DNA of 64,000 bases from Cladobotryum mycophilum (taxonomy: Eukaryota; Ascomycota; Sordariomycetes; Hypocreales; Hypocreaceae). Below, piece by piece: positions 1-12,680 of the stretch. The notes under the pieces were generated by a model that was given only the letters and a program-made list of their open reading frames with translations, did not search any database and was not told the DNA's origin. The stretch is from assembly GCA_036429605.1 (NCBI GenBank), contig CM071589.1, forward strand, positions 868,001-932,000, written 5' to 3'. The position numbers and the translations under genes were made by a program. Numbering within the stretch: position 1 is the stretch's first letter; every line of letters begins with the position of its first letter.

Positions 1-985
1 CAGTGACCTCGGTAGATTTGCGCATGTTCAAACTCAATCTTCAGAAGGTTGCAAACTTCAATTCTAGATCCAACAAGCCCATGCGAGTTGGGCGACGCAG
101 ATTGATTCGTTAAGCACGACATTCCGCGGAGTCACATTGCTGGCTGAGTTGTGAACCAGCTCTGTCAAAAATCCAACCATGAGGTTGTTGTATTTTCATC
201 ACAATTACCTTCAAAATCTAGATGAGCGCTCCGGCAGCGCTTCGTTCTTCATCCTTCCAACCATGCTTTCCCCCAGCCAGTCAGTCTTTCTTTAGGCGTC
301 ACGCACCGCCATTTCCTTATGAAACATCTCTTACACGTCGCATGATATAATTATGTGCCCCGCAATCATTCCGGATTTTTCTTTATCTGTCAGCATCATC
401 ACAATATTTTTATCCTTCATCATTCTTATCTTTATCAGTATTATTATCCTGAGTATTATTATTATACAAGTATCATCATCAGTCAAGTATTATTATCATC
501 AACAGTATAGTTAGTCATTACCAGCTAGACAGCGAAATATATTTATTGTTTTGTTTATCACCTCATCTGAAAAGTTTGTGAATTTGCTATCATGGCATCA
601 AAAAGAGAATATTATTGTATTCCAAACCTGGAAGAGAAGAACGCTTTGGTGATATTAAGTTGATTTTCCGACGTAATATGAGCATCGTAAGTAAGGCTTG
701 TGTCCATCTCAGTATTCCTGTATTGAAGTTTTGGAGAGCGAAGGCTGCCCTTCAATTATCTCAATCTTACAGCCGCCTGAGTACTTGACGACGCCCCAAG
801 TAAATCAAGACGACCTACTATGCAGTCTCGTGGTTCATTGTGCAGTTGTTGTAATTTGACTGATCGCTCAGAGGCAGTCCCACCAGCCTCCAGTTGTTTT
901 CACTTGGCTAACAGCCCGCGTAATCTTCGTGCTATATTTAGGTCTTGACGTTCTCATCGAGCGAGTTATGATTAAAGCCCGACTA
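1..985. other. gene-free AT-rich left edge
   Basis: No reading frame here resembles a protein. About 398-523 is low-complexity DNA built from ATT, ATC and TTATTATC-like triplet runs. The stretch holds the 3' flank of the efflux-pump pseudogene, which ends at 986 on the minus strand. No TIR, tRNA or promoter element could be supported. Confidence 0.6.
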
Positions 986-2524
986 CTACGCTGAAACATT
1001 CTTCTCAGCGTCGCCGCCAGCGGGATCGCTATCGTCTTTCTTGTTAGCAAGGCCAAACTCAGTCACCAGCGTAGTCCGCAGAGAAATCTCCTTCTCGACA
1101 AAGCAAAGAACTAGTCCGAGCAGCGCAAAGCCTATGGAGACGTACCAAGACAGCTTCAAGCTATCAGTGTAGACTTGGATAACTTGATGCTGAATGTGGG
1201 GGGATCGCTTGACAAGGGCTGCGGTGGCAAAAGAATAAGCGCTACCCCCAGAGAGTGCATGTCGTGCTTCGGCGTCGTCGACCATGAAAAGTTTCGAGTT
1301 GAACTGAGAGTTAAAGATTGCTGAAGGAATGGAGACACCCCAAATGGAACTATATGCGCGCATGAAAGCAAATGCACCGGTGGCAGTAGCGGTGTCCGAC
1401 TCTGGAGGATCAGCCTGGACGGCGGGAAGGTTGGTGGTCATCATGAAACCCAATCTGATGGCGGGAATGCATTGTACAACGACCCATTCAGCAGCTGAGG
1501 TATGACGGTTGAAACGTGTAAAAAGACCGAAGCCTAGGGTGATGAGAGCGAAAGAAGCAATGTGTAGGGGACGATAGCGACCGGTCTTGGTGATGATGAT
1601 GCCAGCAGTAATACCCGTGAGGGCCGAGAGTAGAGCTGTGGGCAACAAAGAAATACCGAAGATGATGGGCTTTTGGAGCAGAGCCGCTGGAAGTAGCATA
1701 AAGTTGATGAAAGCGAGGATCAGAGCGGCGGCAGGGATAAGGCGGGTGAAAATGCGAGATGGCAAAGCCGGATTCTTGACCCACGGCATGGACTCGTAAA
1801 CATGGAAAAGGACCAGGCCAAAGACGCCGAGGAATAGCGGTACCAGGACGTAGAACGAGGTCCAGGGGTACTTGGTACCAGCCCAGGACAGGGCTATGAG
1901 AACAGATACAACGCTGCCAATCAAGATTGCGTTGCCAAGGTAGTCAATTTTCTTCAACTTAGCTGTGGTGGCAGTACCATGGTCATAATTGACTCATAGG
2001 AGGAGAATTTGAAGCACCAACGCGACGCCCGCAACAGGGAGGTTTATGTAAAAGACTCATCTCTAGGTGGTGTTTTGGACAATAGCGCCGCCAATGAAGG
2101 GACCAAGGGCAGTGCCAATTGAGAAGACTGCAAAGACGACACCCATAAAAGCACCTCTCTCGCGAAGAGGAACCAAGTCACTAACGATAAGCTCAATCTT
2201 GAGATTGATACCACCACCGCCAACACCTTGGACGCAACAGCCAGCAATCATCATGGCCGAGTTCCTAGCGCCACCGCTGATGCCACTGCCAAGAGCGAAT
2301 GTCGCGACAACGAAGATCATCATCCACACATAGAGGTCTCCGGCGTTGAGATCATGAACAATGTTGGGCAAAGCTGTAGATGTAACAGTTGATTCAACGG
2401 CAGCGACCATAGTGGTGACACAAATGGCAGGGAAAACAGCCCAGAACCTCCATCCTCGCTTCGGCGTTGCATCTGCCGACACATCTTGCTGGACCAATTG
2501 GGTATGAGATTGCGGGTCTGCCAT
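986..2524 (-). pseudogene. MFS multidrug efflux pump (DHA2, 14-TMS type), broken
   Basis: This is a proton-driven drug/toxin exporter of the plasma membrane by family. One reading frame runs from ATG at 2524 to TAG at 986. The N-terminal part has the DHA2 signatures VESTVTSTALPNIV, GVGGGGINL and LVPLRERGAFMG; the C-terminal part has AVQADPPESDTATATGAFAFMR. The frame is interrupted by TAG at 2063-2065, TGA at 2057-2059 and TGA at 1994-1996. These sit in the conserved segment ending in VFYINLP, where the family normally has tryptophans, and where an arginine codon would fit the third stop. Each is one G-to-A or C-to-T change from a sense codon. In addition, roughly 28 residues are missing after LYVWMM (about 2335): the end of one helix, the next helix and the GRR loop. 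No GT-AG intron removes the stops cleanly. It lies divergent to the PKS, 2.2 kb away, as expected for a cluster exporter, but is very unlikely to make a working pump. Confidence 0.85.
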
Positions 2525-4634
2525 AACAAGCGAAGGGTCCTTGAGAATACTAATGCAGGTAGCCTAAATGAATGAACTGATAGTAGTTGTTATAATTTGG
2601 GTAAAAGATGAATGCTTGTTTGAGCTGAGTCTGTTTGAGCTGGTGCAGTGGGTAGTATTCAACATCCCATGGCGACAAAGCTGGTATTTACGTGAACCTT
2701 TGAAGCACATTGTGAGTCTCAAGAGTATTTGCAAACCCAGAATATTCATTACTCAGAGAATAGAATCGAAGCATTCTACAACAAAACATCAAAAGTGATG
2801 CCATCCAAGATGAGGGAAACAGCGAAAATGCAACATCGCGGCGTAATGATCATGCCGCTTCTCTTCAGATCAATGACGAAGCTAGAGGGACACGGCTGGG
2901 GTAGTTTTAAAGATCCAGTACCAAATGTGGAAGGAGAGTCGAGTTTTGCAATGTTCTTTCACTCACTGTCTTCATCCTGTTTATTTAATGCCAAAGGTCA
3001 GAACCTTATCTCGATCCGTGTGATCCATCTATTCCCACCCCTGGTCTACATGCTGATTACCGTTGCCAAGAGGCGTTTGTGTTACCCAACGACAAGAACA
3101 AGGTAGTACTTGTATGATGTGATATCCGAAACGTCTAATTCCTTCTCGGGTTCAATGCAGATGCTGTTTTACTTTTTGATTCGTATCCGACCATTATGAG
3201 TATGGTATTTTGCCCTCGTGTTATAGGGTACGTAGAGCACACAGGTGAAGAGCAGAGATAGATCGTGGTAGCATGGCAGTCATCCTAATCATCCTGTACA
3301 TGGACGCCTAACCGATGTAATATCACCTTGTGGATCTCTGTGGTGGAGATGGTCAGGACATGGGAGGTAGCATTTGACCGAATTGCCATCCGGAGAGACA
3401 TTCGTAGCTAAAAAGTAGCGTGGAGCTCCATTTCTAAGACTGAAGAAATGTCTACACCATGCATAAAGGACATGTTTAAGATGGCGCATGCCCAACATCC
3501 GGCAGTTGTGTAATACAAGAACTACTAAATGCGCGGGGACGAACCCTCAAACCCCTTGTTTCCCCAGGCAGGCAGATCTGGCGGTCTGTAGCGGTCTGCA
3601 CATGTTTCAGAGGAGATTTGCCGAGCCACTGCGATGCCTGTATAAGACCTGTCTCATGCCAGGTAGTGAGTCCAGTACATGTCTCAAAAAAGGTGAAGTC
3701 TTTATATTTTGCATCGGGGGTTTTGCGTTGTATGAGTCATATACTGTCCATAATAAACTGGATATAAAAAGTACAAATGTCTGACTGTTGAATCGTACAA
3801 CTAGCTCTCAAACTAAGACAGTTGTCGGGGTGTTTATTGTCATCAAAATCCGATGAGATCTACGTGAGGGGGAGGGTCATTTCTCCGTAGCATCACATCC
3901 ACGGATAAGACAATTCAAGACGACCGGTTTTCCTATTATGGATATCAAGCATACCTACTGACGCGAAGCTACATTGCTCAAGCTTATAGTGCCATCCACG
4001 CAGAGACGGATGCGGAGACTATATTCCGTGTGTGTCAGGATACTCTTCATTTCCCCGTTTCCCCGTGAAAGGCTCATTTGACCTACAGGAGGACTCCATA
4101 TGCGATTTGAGCCAAGACTTTGACGATGCACTGTGACGCTATGTGCGTAGAGCTAGTCCCCCAAATCCCAAGATCTCGGAATCTCAGCATCGAATCATGA
4201 CCAAGCGATGGCAAATGTTGCTGTTCTAACCCTGCATTCGATGGCTGTCAATTGCATGCTTTTGTCGATGATCATTCTCGGTCATGGCTCGACTGTAAGC
4301 TGCGATTTGATAAGTCTAAGCTCCAACATCGCCATTTTCTGTACAACTGGTACAGCGGGACCAGGCGTAGGGAAATCTACACTCGAGATACACATGCAAT
4401 GCAACCTATCTCGATATAAGTCCCTGTGATCGTACATTGGTCTCATGCGGGGTTCAGCTCATCAGGCTTTCCGCAGTACTCATTGGTAGCGGTCAACATG
4501 GGGCGCCCTCGACTAGATCCATGCTTGTAGTCCCCTTGCAAAGAAGATGTCTCAATTTAGCCTGGAGATCAAGAACGGGATGGCTAGATTTATATTCCAC
4601 AAACGCTAGGAGACTGACTTAATCTAGCGGCTTT

Positions 4635-4648
4635 AGGCCCATGGGCCT
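4635..4648. promoter_or_regulatory. 14-bp perfect palindrome in PKS promoter
   Basis: AGGCCCATGGGCCT is its own reverse complement. It lies 26 bp before a TATA-like box and 70 bp before the first PKS ATG. A dimeric regulator could bind here, but no factor is assigned and chance is not excluded. Confidence 0.4.
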
Positions 4649-4673
4649 GATGTCTCACAGATTGGGACTGCAG

Positions 4674-4679
4674 TATAAG
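4674..4679 (+). promoter_or_regulatory. TATA-like box of the PKS gene
   Basis: TATAAG lies 31 bp before the ATG at 4705 and 88 bp before the ATG at 4762. If it is used, transcription would begin close to or after 4705, which favours translation from 4762. Confidence 0.4.
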
Positions 4680-4704
4680 AAGCAAGGTCGTCGCCCTCAT
4701 AGTA

Positions 4705-7700
4705 ATGGGCTCTATCAACTCATTCTTCTTCTTTGGTAACAAGATAGACAAAGAGTTCATCATGACGGTGAATAGAACAAAGACTATGCCTATTGCTGTG
4801 ATTGGCATGGGCTGTAGGTTTCCTGGGGATGCGAGCTCACCCGACAAACTTTGGGAGGTCTGCGCTGCCGCTCGCAATACCTGGTCAGAATGGCCAAAGA
4901 ACAGGATGAACGAGAGCGCCTTCTACCATCCTCGAGTCGAAAATATCGGAACTGTTGGTAAACCACCTTGATGAATCTGTAGGTTACTAACGAACGAACC
5001 ATAGATTCACAGTCAGGGGGTCACTTTCTCAACGAAGATGTATCGTTATGTGACACATCTTTCTTCAACTTTACTGCCGACGTGGCTAGAGTATGCCATG
5101 CTACCCATCATATAATGTTCGTGGAATTAATTTTTATTTTTCTAGGGCATGGATCCTCAGGTCCGAATGCTTCTCGAAACCGTCTACGAGGGATTTGAAA
5201 ATGGTATGGCACATCACCCATTTCTTCAACGGACCTTGGCTAAAAAATAGCAACAGCTGGACTGTCTCTCGAAGATGTCTCAGGGACCTCTACGTCAGTA
5301 TTTGCAGGAGCTATGTTTCAAGACTACAAGGACATGCTGGTGCAGGATACCGAAAACTTACCTCGGTACTTCTTGACCGGCACTGGACCTGGACTATTGT
5401 CAAACGGAGTCTCGCATTTTTACAATCTTCTCGGCCCAAGTGTGACGGTAGACACGGCCTGCTCGACATCAATGACCGCCCTACATTTGGCTTGTCAAAG
5501 TCTTAGGACGGGAGACTCCGAGATGGCTGTCGTTGGCGGATCCAATCTCATGTTATTTCCAGCGACATCTGTGGGTTTGTCTACATTGGGGTAAGTCTTC
5601 AATACCCGAGCGATGGTGTAACGTAACCCATTAACCTGGTGCTGTTAAACAGACTTACTGGCGCTGCGGGCAAATCGTATAGCTTCGATAGCCGTGCCCA
5701 AGGTTACGGTCGTGGAGAGGGTGTTGGTTGTGTTATCTTGAAGCCCCTCGATGCCGCCCTTCGCGATGGCGACCCAATTCGTGCAGTCATTCGTGAGACG
5801 GCTATGAATCAAGATGGTCGAACACCGACGCTTACATCACCCTCTCAAGAAGCACAAGAGAGTATTATACGGACCTGCTACAAGAAGGCTGGGTTAGACC
5901 CCCTGGACACTACCTATGTCGAGTGCCATGGCACAGGTACGATTGCTGGTGATACCATTGAAACCAGTGCTATCGGGGCGACCTTTGGGAAAGGCCGTTC
6001 ACCAGATGAGCCCTTGCTTGTCGGCTCCATAAAAGCCAACTTTGGACATACTGAATCAACCAGTGGTGTCGCAGCCATCATCAAAGTCGTACTGATGCTT
6101 GAAAAGGGCTACATCTCGCCACAGGCGCTCTTCTCAACCCCCAACCCCAAGATTGATTTCACCCGATTGAACATTAAAGTGAGTTTGTGACATGCCTAGT
6201 CGCCAGACTTCATTGACTTATCTTTGTTACAGGTTCCGACCGAGTTGATGCCTTGGCCAGAGAATAAACTACGTCGTATTTCCATAAGCAACTTTGGTGC
6301 CGGTGGTACAAATACGCATGCCATCATTGAGCATGCAAGTTACCATATACCCACCGAGAACTCCATGGGCAGCGTGTTACCCAATGGCATTGGAGAGAAT
6401 CACAATCAAGGGGTATTGTTATTCACAGTGAGCGCGAAAGAGGAATCCAGCGCTCGCGCAGCCACACAGCAACTTAAGAACTACTTGGACGCTGCCGATC
6501 CATCGGGGCGATTCCAAGACTTGGCATATACACTTAACCAGAGGCGTTCACCATTTCCATGGCGAGTCGCAATTGCAGCCCAGTCACTCAGCGAGCTTCG
6601 GGACGCGTTGGCAGATCCTGTTCTTCGACCAACACAAGCGCCTCTTCAGAAGGTGCCTCGATTGGGTTTTGTTTTCACAGGACAGGGTGCTCAGTGGCAT
6701 GCAATGGGCCGCGAACTAATAACAGCCTACCCACTGTTTCGCCAGACATTAGAAGATGCAGATGTGCGTCTCAAGTTGCTCGGCGCTTCGTGGAGTGTTT
6801 TCGGTAAGTGCCGCTTCTGGTCCATCTCCAACACGTAACATGGCTAAATAGATGACAGATGAGCTGCGCAAAGATGAGAGTACAAGCCAGCTTAATAAAC
6901 CATTTCTCAGCTTTCCAGTTACGGTCATTTTACAATTAGCACTGGTGCAGCTGCTGAAATCATGGGGCATTATACCAAAGGCTGTGACAGGCCATTCCAG
7001 TGGCGAGATCTCAGCGGCATACGCAGCTGGTATTTTGACATTTAATGATGCAATTGCCATCGCATATTTGCGAGGTCAACTCACATCATCCTTTGTAGAG
7101 TCGGGGAGACTTGAAGGTGGCATGGTCGCTCTTGGAGTCGGTAAAGAGGAGGCTGCACAATACCTTCAGGAGGTAAAATCCGGAATGGCCGTCATTGCAT
7201 GCGTCAATAGCCCACAGAGTGTCACTATTTCAGGCGATGCGACAGCTTTGAAGGAAATTGAAGCTATCGCGTCTTCAAAGGGAGCGTTCTATCGACGACT
7301 GAAAGTTCCTGCTGCGTATCATTCTTCTCACATGGAGGTATTAGCGCCTGATTATTCGGCGCAGCTGAGCACTCAAATGAGCCAAGACCGCCCTGCAGAA
7401 GATAGAGTCATCTTTTCCTCACCCGTTACCGGTAGCATCATTGAGGATGATGGTATTGTACGAAACCCTACCCATTGGGTACAGAATATGGTCGGCTGTG
7501 TGCAGTTTGAAGATTCTCTAAAGGCAATGATCACAGGTGGAGGGAGTGCAGGGAGCAAGGACACGATCAATATTGTGGATGCCATCGTCGAAATTGGACC
7601 TCATGCCGCTTTGCGAGGAGCAATCAACCAAACGCTTGCTCATTCGAGTCGCAAAAAGATGAAGATCTCTGTTGACAACTGTCTCAAGCGAGGCGAGGAT

Positions 7701-10700
7701 GCTATTCGCACCATGAAAGAGCTGGTTGGTAGGCTATACTGCCAGGGATACCCCATCGACTTCAAAGCCGTCAATTTCCCCAAATTTGATGGCCAGCTGC
7801 AGGTTCTCACGGACCTTCCACATTACCAATGGCATTATTCGGCAGGCCACTGGGCTGGACCCGCTCGAGCGACCGAAATGATGCAGCGGCCGCACGCTCG
7901 CCATGATTTACTTGGAGTTCGTGTCGAAGGCCTGAATCCGGATCAACAGATTTGGAAAAATACCATCCGCATCAGTGACCTCCCTTGGCTCCAAGACCAT
8001 CTCTTGCAGTCGGAGGTCCTATATCCAGGTGCGGGATGGGCAGCCATGGTGGCAGAAGCTATGCGCCAGATCGTTCCCTCAGCCAGCGAGCCAATAATTG
8101 GCTACATGGTTAGCGAAGTGGAATTGTACAATGCCCTGGTCGTCCCCAAAGCTGACCAGGGAGTCGAAGTGCAGTTGGTGATTAAGGATGAGACCTCGCA
8201 GATACTGGAGCACCAGAGAAAGAAGGAGTTCTCCTTCTTCTCTAGAGGCAAGAATGGAACTTGGGCGGGTCATTGCAAAGGCAAGGCATCCATCGCCAGC
8301 AGCCAGCCCGTGTTCACCGGCTCCATGCCAGACCCATCCAAAGTGAAACCGGTTGATATGACGCACTTCTACGAGAATATAACACAGTTCGGCCCAACCT
8401 TTGGTCGGAGTTTCCAGAATCTGATAACCCTCAATCGCGGAACCGTGGCGACAGCGACGGTGACCCTGCCCGATACACTCTCCATGATGTCTACTCAATA
8501 TCAGTCAGATTACTGGGTCCACCCCACAACCCTCGATGCCTGTTTCCAAGTCGCATGGGCAACAGTACCAGAGAATACTATAGCTCAGCTCGGACTTTGC
8601 CTTCCCAAGTTTACAAAACGCCTTTTTCTTGGTTCCACTGCCCATTTGGCCCCCGGAGCAATCCTCGACGTCGTGGCAACGCTCAATGAGGTAGATCATC
8701 AGGGCTTTGAGGTCTCAGTATGGGCTTTTGAGGCTGCCGATGTTGAGAAGAAGCTCATTCTGCATACTGACGGACTAAGAATCCAGTCACTCTCACGAGG
8801 ACAGGTATTTGATGAAGTGAACAATTCGATTGTTCTAAAAACTGAGTGGCAACCAGATCTATCATTACTGTCCCAGCAAGACCTTGAAAGTGCAATTTCA
8901 ATTCCGGACGCTACAACTGAAGAGCGTCATGTGTCCGATACGCAAAGAGATCTACGGCGTGCGACCATTAATGCGATTCATGATGCTCTCGTGCAGATTC
9001 CCCCGCAACAACCTTTGGAGGGCCACTACCTCAAGCTGGTATCTTGGATGAGGGCTCAGGATGAAGCACTATATGTCCACAATGCCATTGAAGACGAAAA
9101 AGAGAAGAAAGGACTTTACGATAGGGTGACGCAGGCCAGTACTGAAGGTCGACTTGTTGGGCTTGCACTAGCCAATTTTCTCAGCATCATCAACGGTGAA
9201 GCAGACTCTCGGAAGGTTCTATATCAGGACGGCGCCCTCAATTCGCTTGACACAAGTGCATCGATGCTTAGTAAAGTCAAGAGATACGCATCCCTTTATG
9301 CCCACAAATATCCTCGCGCTCGCATCCTCGAGATTGGTGCGGGCTCAGGAACCGGCTCGACTACGGTGCTTGAAGGATTGTCTCAGAACGATCCAAATTT
9401 GCTGAGAGCCGTCACTTATCACTATACAGATCCTTCTCCGGAGTCGTTTGTCGCTGCCCAAGACACCTTTGAGAAGTTCTCCAGTCAGATGCAGTATTCG
9501 GTACTTGATATCGAACAAACCCCAGCTGAGCAAGGCTTCGACGAGCACGCCTATGATCTGCTGGTGGCGTACAATTCTCTGCATGATACATCAAACATTC
9601 GGAAAAGCTTGCAGAATTCTCGAAAGCTTCTAAAGCCCGGAGGCAAGATTCTCATTGTTGAACCCACCACCACTCAGCTGGAGCAACAGTTTGTACTTGG
9701 ATTACTCCCCAGTTGGTGGTCTTTTGAGGATGAAGAACATAAGACATTCCCTCTATTGGATTCGGAATCATGGACATCCATCTTGGCCGAAGCTGGCTTT
9801 GGTAAGTTAGACGTCATGGTTCATGATTCGGATCGTCCGCGTGAGACTACGTACTCCCTCATGGTCGCAACGGCCGATGGCGAGATGGCAGATAACGCTG
9901 CATCCTACCCCAAGGAAACTTGTCTGGTTCATCTAGAAAGACCACATGTAGAGAATAAGAAGTGGGTTAATGAACTTGGCCAGTCACTGCACACCCTCAC
10001 AGGTACAACAGTATCCATAGGGGTGGGAACTTCGTCACTACAGGGCAAGACATGCGTGATGCTAGTGGAATCGGAGTTCTTAGCATCTCTCAACTCGGAA
10101 GAGTTCGGGGTACTCAAGAGGATAGCCCTTGAAGCTGAAAACGTCATGTGGGTCTCACAAGGCGCCACGTGCGAGAGCACAAGTCCAGAAGCTTCGATGC
10201 ATATCGGTTTCCTCAGGACCCTTAGAATGGAGGAAGAAGGCAAGAAATACATCTCGCTGGACTTGGATGCCAAGGAGGACTACTGGCAGCCCGCCAACAT
10301 CCAAGCCATTTGTGATGTGTTCTGCCAATCTCTAGACTCTGCTCGGCATGATTCTCGGGATTATGAGTTCTCGCGTCAATCTGGCCTTATTCTTACACCT
10401 CGATACATCGGAAACGCGCCACTAAATGAAGAGTTTGAGAGTTTGCAGGGGCATCATCTTTCTCAGCGAAAGGGCTTCTCATTTTCAGACCCCTATACTC
10501 GCCTAGAAGTAAGGGTCCCAGGCCTCTTGGACAGTCTGGTTTTCAGGCAGTATGACGAGGCCGCAGGTCTTCCGCCATGGACCGAAGATATGGTGGAGAT
10601 TAAACCACATGCTTTCGGGCTTAATTTTCGAGATGTTCTGGTCGCGATGGGTGAAATGCAAGAGAAATGGATGGGATTCGAGTGCGCCGGCTACATCAGT

Positions 10701-12680
10701 CGCGTGGGGTCTAACGTCCCCAGAGACCTTCAAGTTGGCACCAGAGTCTGCTCTATGCAAGCTGGGCATTGGTCAAACAAGGTTCGGTCAAAGTGGACCA
10801 GCGTCGTCCCTATCCCGGATGACATGACCTTTGAGACAGCAGCCTCCATTCCTGTTTGTTTTGTGACCGCATACCATGCGTTTGTTAACCTCGCACAGCT
10901 TGAAAGCGATGAGACTGTGTTAATTCACACTGGTGCTGGCGGTGTGGGCCAGGCTGCCATCACAATAGCCCAGCACATCGGTGCCGAGATATACACCACG
11001 GTTGGCTCTGAAGAAAAGCGCAAATTCCTAACCCAAACCTATGGTATCCCCGACGATCACATATTTTCTAGCCGAAATCCCTCATTTCAGGCTGACGTTA
11101 TGAGGGCCACGAATGGCAAAGGTGTGGATGTTGTCCTAAACTCATTAGCAGGTCCATTGCTACATGCTACCTGGGAATGCGTCGCTGAGTCGGGACGATT
11201 CATCGAAATTGGCAAGCGGGACGCCCAGAGTAATATGGCTCTAAGAATGGCAAACTTCGGCAAGGCAATATCGTTCATGGCCATGGACATAATGATATTG
11301 CTGTTGTCAAAGGGGCAAAAGCTTAACAAATCATTCCGCGAGGTCATGAGGATGCTGAAGACAAAAGGGATTACCCATCAAATGCCAATCCTCTCCTATC
11401 AGTTGAGTGATCTAAGGAAAGCATTCAGATACTTGCAGGGTGGAAAGCATATCGGGAAAATCGTGGTCAATGTCCAGGAAGGCGACGAGATTGATGTAAG
11501 TTTCATTATGGCGGCGCTGCCCTGATAGCCTTCTCCAAGTTCGCAAGACTAACCATCACAGGTCATCATACCACCTACACCGGTTACATTCGATCCATCG
11601 GCATCTTATCTAGTTGTAGGCGGGCTGAGCGGTATTGGCCTTGAGATTGCTCGTTGGATGGCGCAACAAGGGGCAAAACATCTCATTTTGATGTCTCGAA
11701 GCGCAGAGCAACAGGATACGCAGCAAATTCAGGCAGAGCTTCAAGCCGCTGGAGTCGAACTCACTCTACGCAGCTGTGACGTCGGTGATGAGGAGAATCT
11801 CAAGAACGTTGTCGGCAAATGTCGTGAGACGAGGTCAATTCGAGGTGTTATCCAGGCTGCTGTTGTCTTGCAGGACTCCATGTTCAACAATATGACTTAC
11901 CAGCAGTGGCAAGAGTGCATATCACCCAAGGTTGACGGAACCAGGAACTTGAGCAATCTATTCCAGAATGACGATTTGGAGTTCTTCGTCGTTTTGTCTT
12001 CCGTAACGGGCACCCTAGGCAATATGGGCCAGGCCAATTACACTGCAGCCGGCACCTATCAAGATGCCCTTGCTCTCAACAGAGTCAGTAAGGGGTTACC
12101 CGGCGTTTCCATCGACATTGGTAGCGTACCGTCTATTGGACTTGCAGCTCGCACTGGTGCGGGTGCACGATTGGACAAAGGAGGCTATCGCGTTCAAGAT
12201 GTACCCGAGATGCTTCGTCTCACTGAGATAGCAATCCGGCACCCTAAGCTTGGGCAAATAGTGACCGGAATTAACACATGGTCAACACCAGGTACTCAAA
12301 GTTGGCGCCAAGAGCCACGGTTTAGTTGTCTGTGGCTTCCAGGCGGGTCCGAAGATTCTGATAGCTCAGGCCATGGGCAAAGGCTTTCTTTACGAGACCG
12401 CCTTCTCAAGAGTGACAGAGAATTGATTCACGAAGTGTTGGTTGAAGCATTGAGAGTGAGGTTGGCCGAGATCCTTGGAATGTCTACTCCTGGGGACGTT
12501 GACGCCGAGGTGCCACTGACAAGTTATGGAATTGACTCACTAGTAGCGGTGGAGCTACGCAACTGGGTAGTGTTGAATGTGGTTTCAGAGATTAGCATCT
12601 TTGATATAACTCAAAGTACATCTCTGAATGACCTAGCATCAAGGATCAAGGAAAGGCTGGTGTCAAAGTTGAGTCAATGA
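4705..12680 (+). CDS. highly reducing type I polyketide synthase (KS-AT-DH-MT-psiKR-ER-KR-ACP)
   Basis: Iterative cytosolic megasynthase that builds a reduced, C-methylated polyketide from malonyl-CoA, SAM and NADPH. Eight exons join in frame: 4705-4957, 5005-5090, 5146-5203, 5251-5590, 5653-6178, 6233-6803, 6859-11495, 11562-12680, giving 2529 aa with no internal stop. Residues: KS Cys203 (DTACSTS), His338 (ECHGTGT), His378 (NFGHTE), with the normal 135/40 spacing; AT Ser658 (GHSSGE); DH His992 and Asp1171; MT SAM motif EIGAGSGTG near 1436; ER from about 1828 with NADPH loop HTGAGGVG near 1968; KR GGLSGIG near 2177 and Tyr2317; ACP Ser2483 (GIDSL). The chain ends soon after the ACP with no thioesterase, reductase or condensation domain, so product release must come from another protein. 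The DH motif has Ser where HxxxGxxxxP has Gly. The start is uncertain: ATG 4705 gives an odd Phe-rich leader, and ATG 4762 fits the TATA spacing better. The product cannot be predicted. Confidence 0.95.

Larger units (their letters stand above)
2525..4704. other. divergent intergenic region, efflux pump / PKS
   Basis: This 2.2 kb separates the two divergent start codons and would hold both promoters. Open frames in it (for example 2729-3106 and 3488-3784) resemble no family I recognise and have no coding features. The only sites I can support are the palindrome and TATA-like box just before the PKS, listed separately. Confidence 0.5.
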
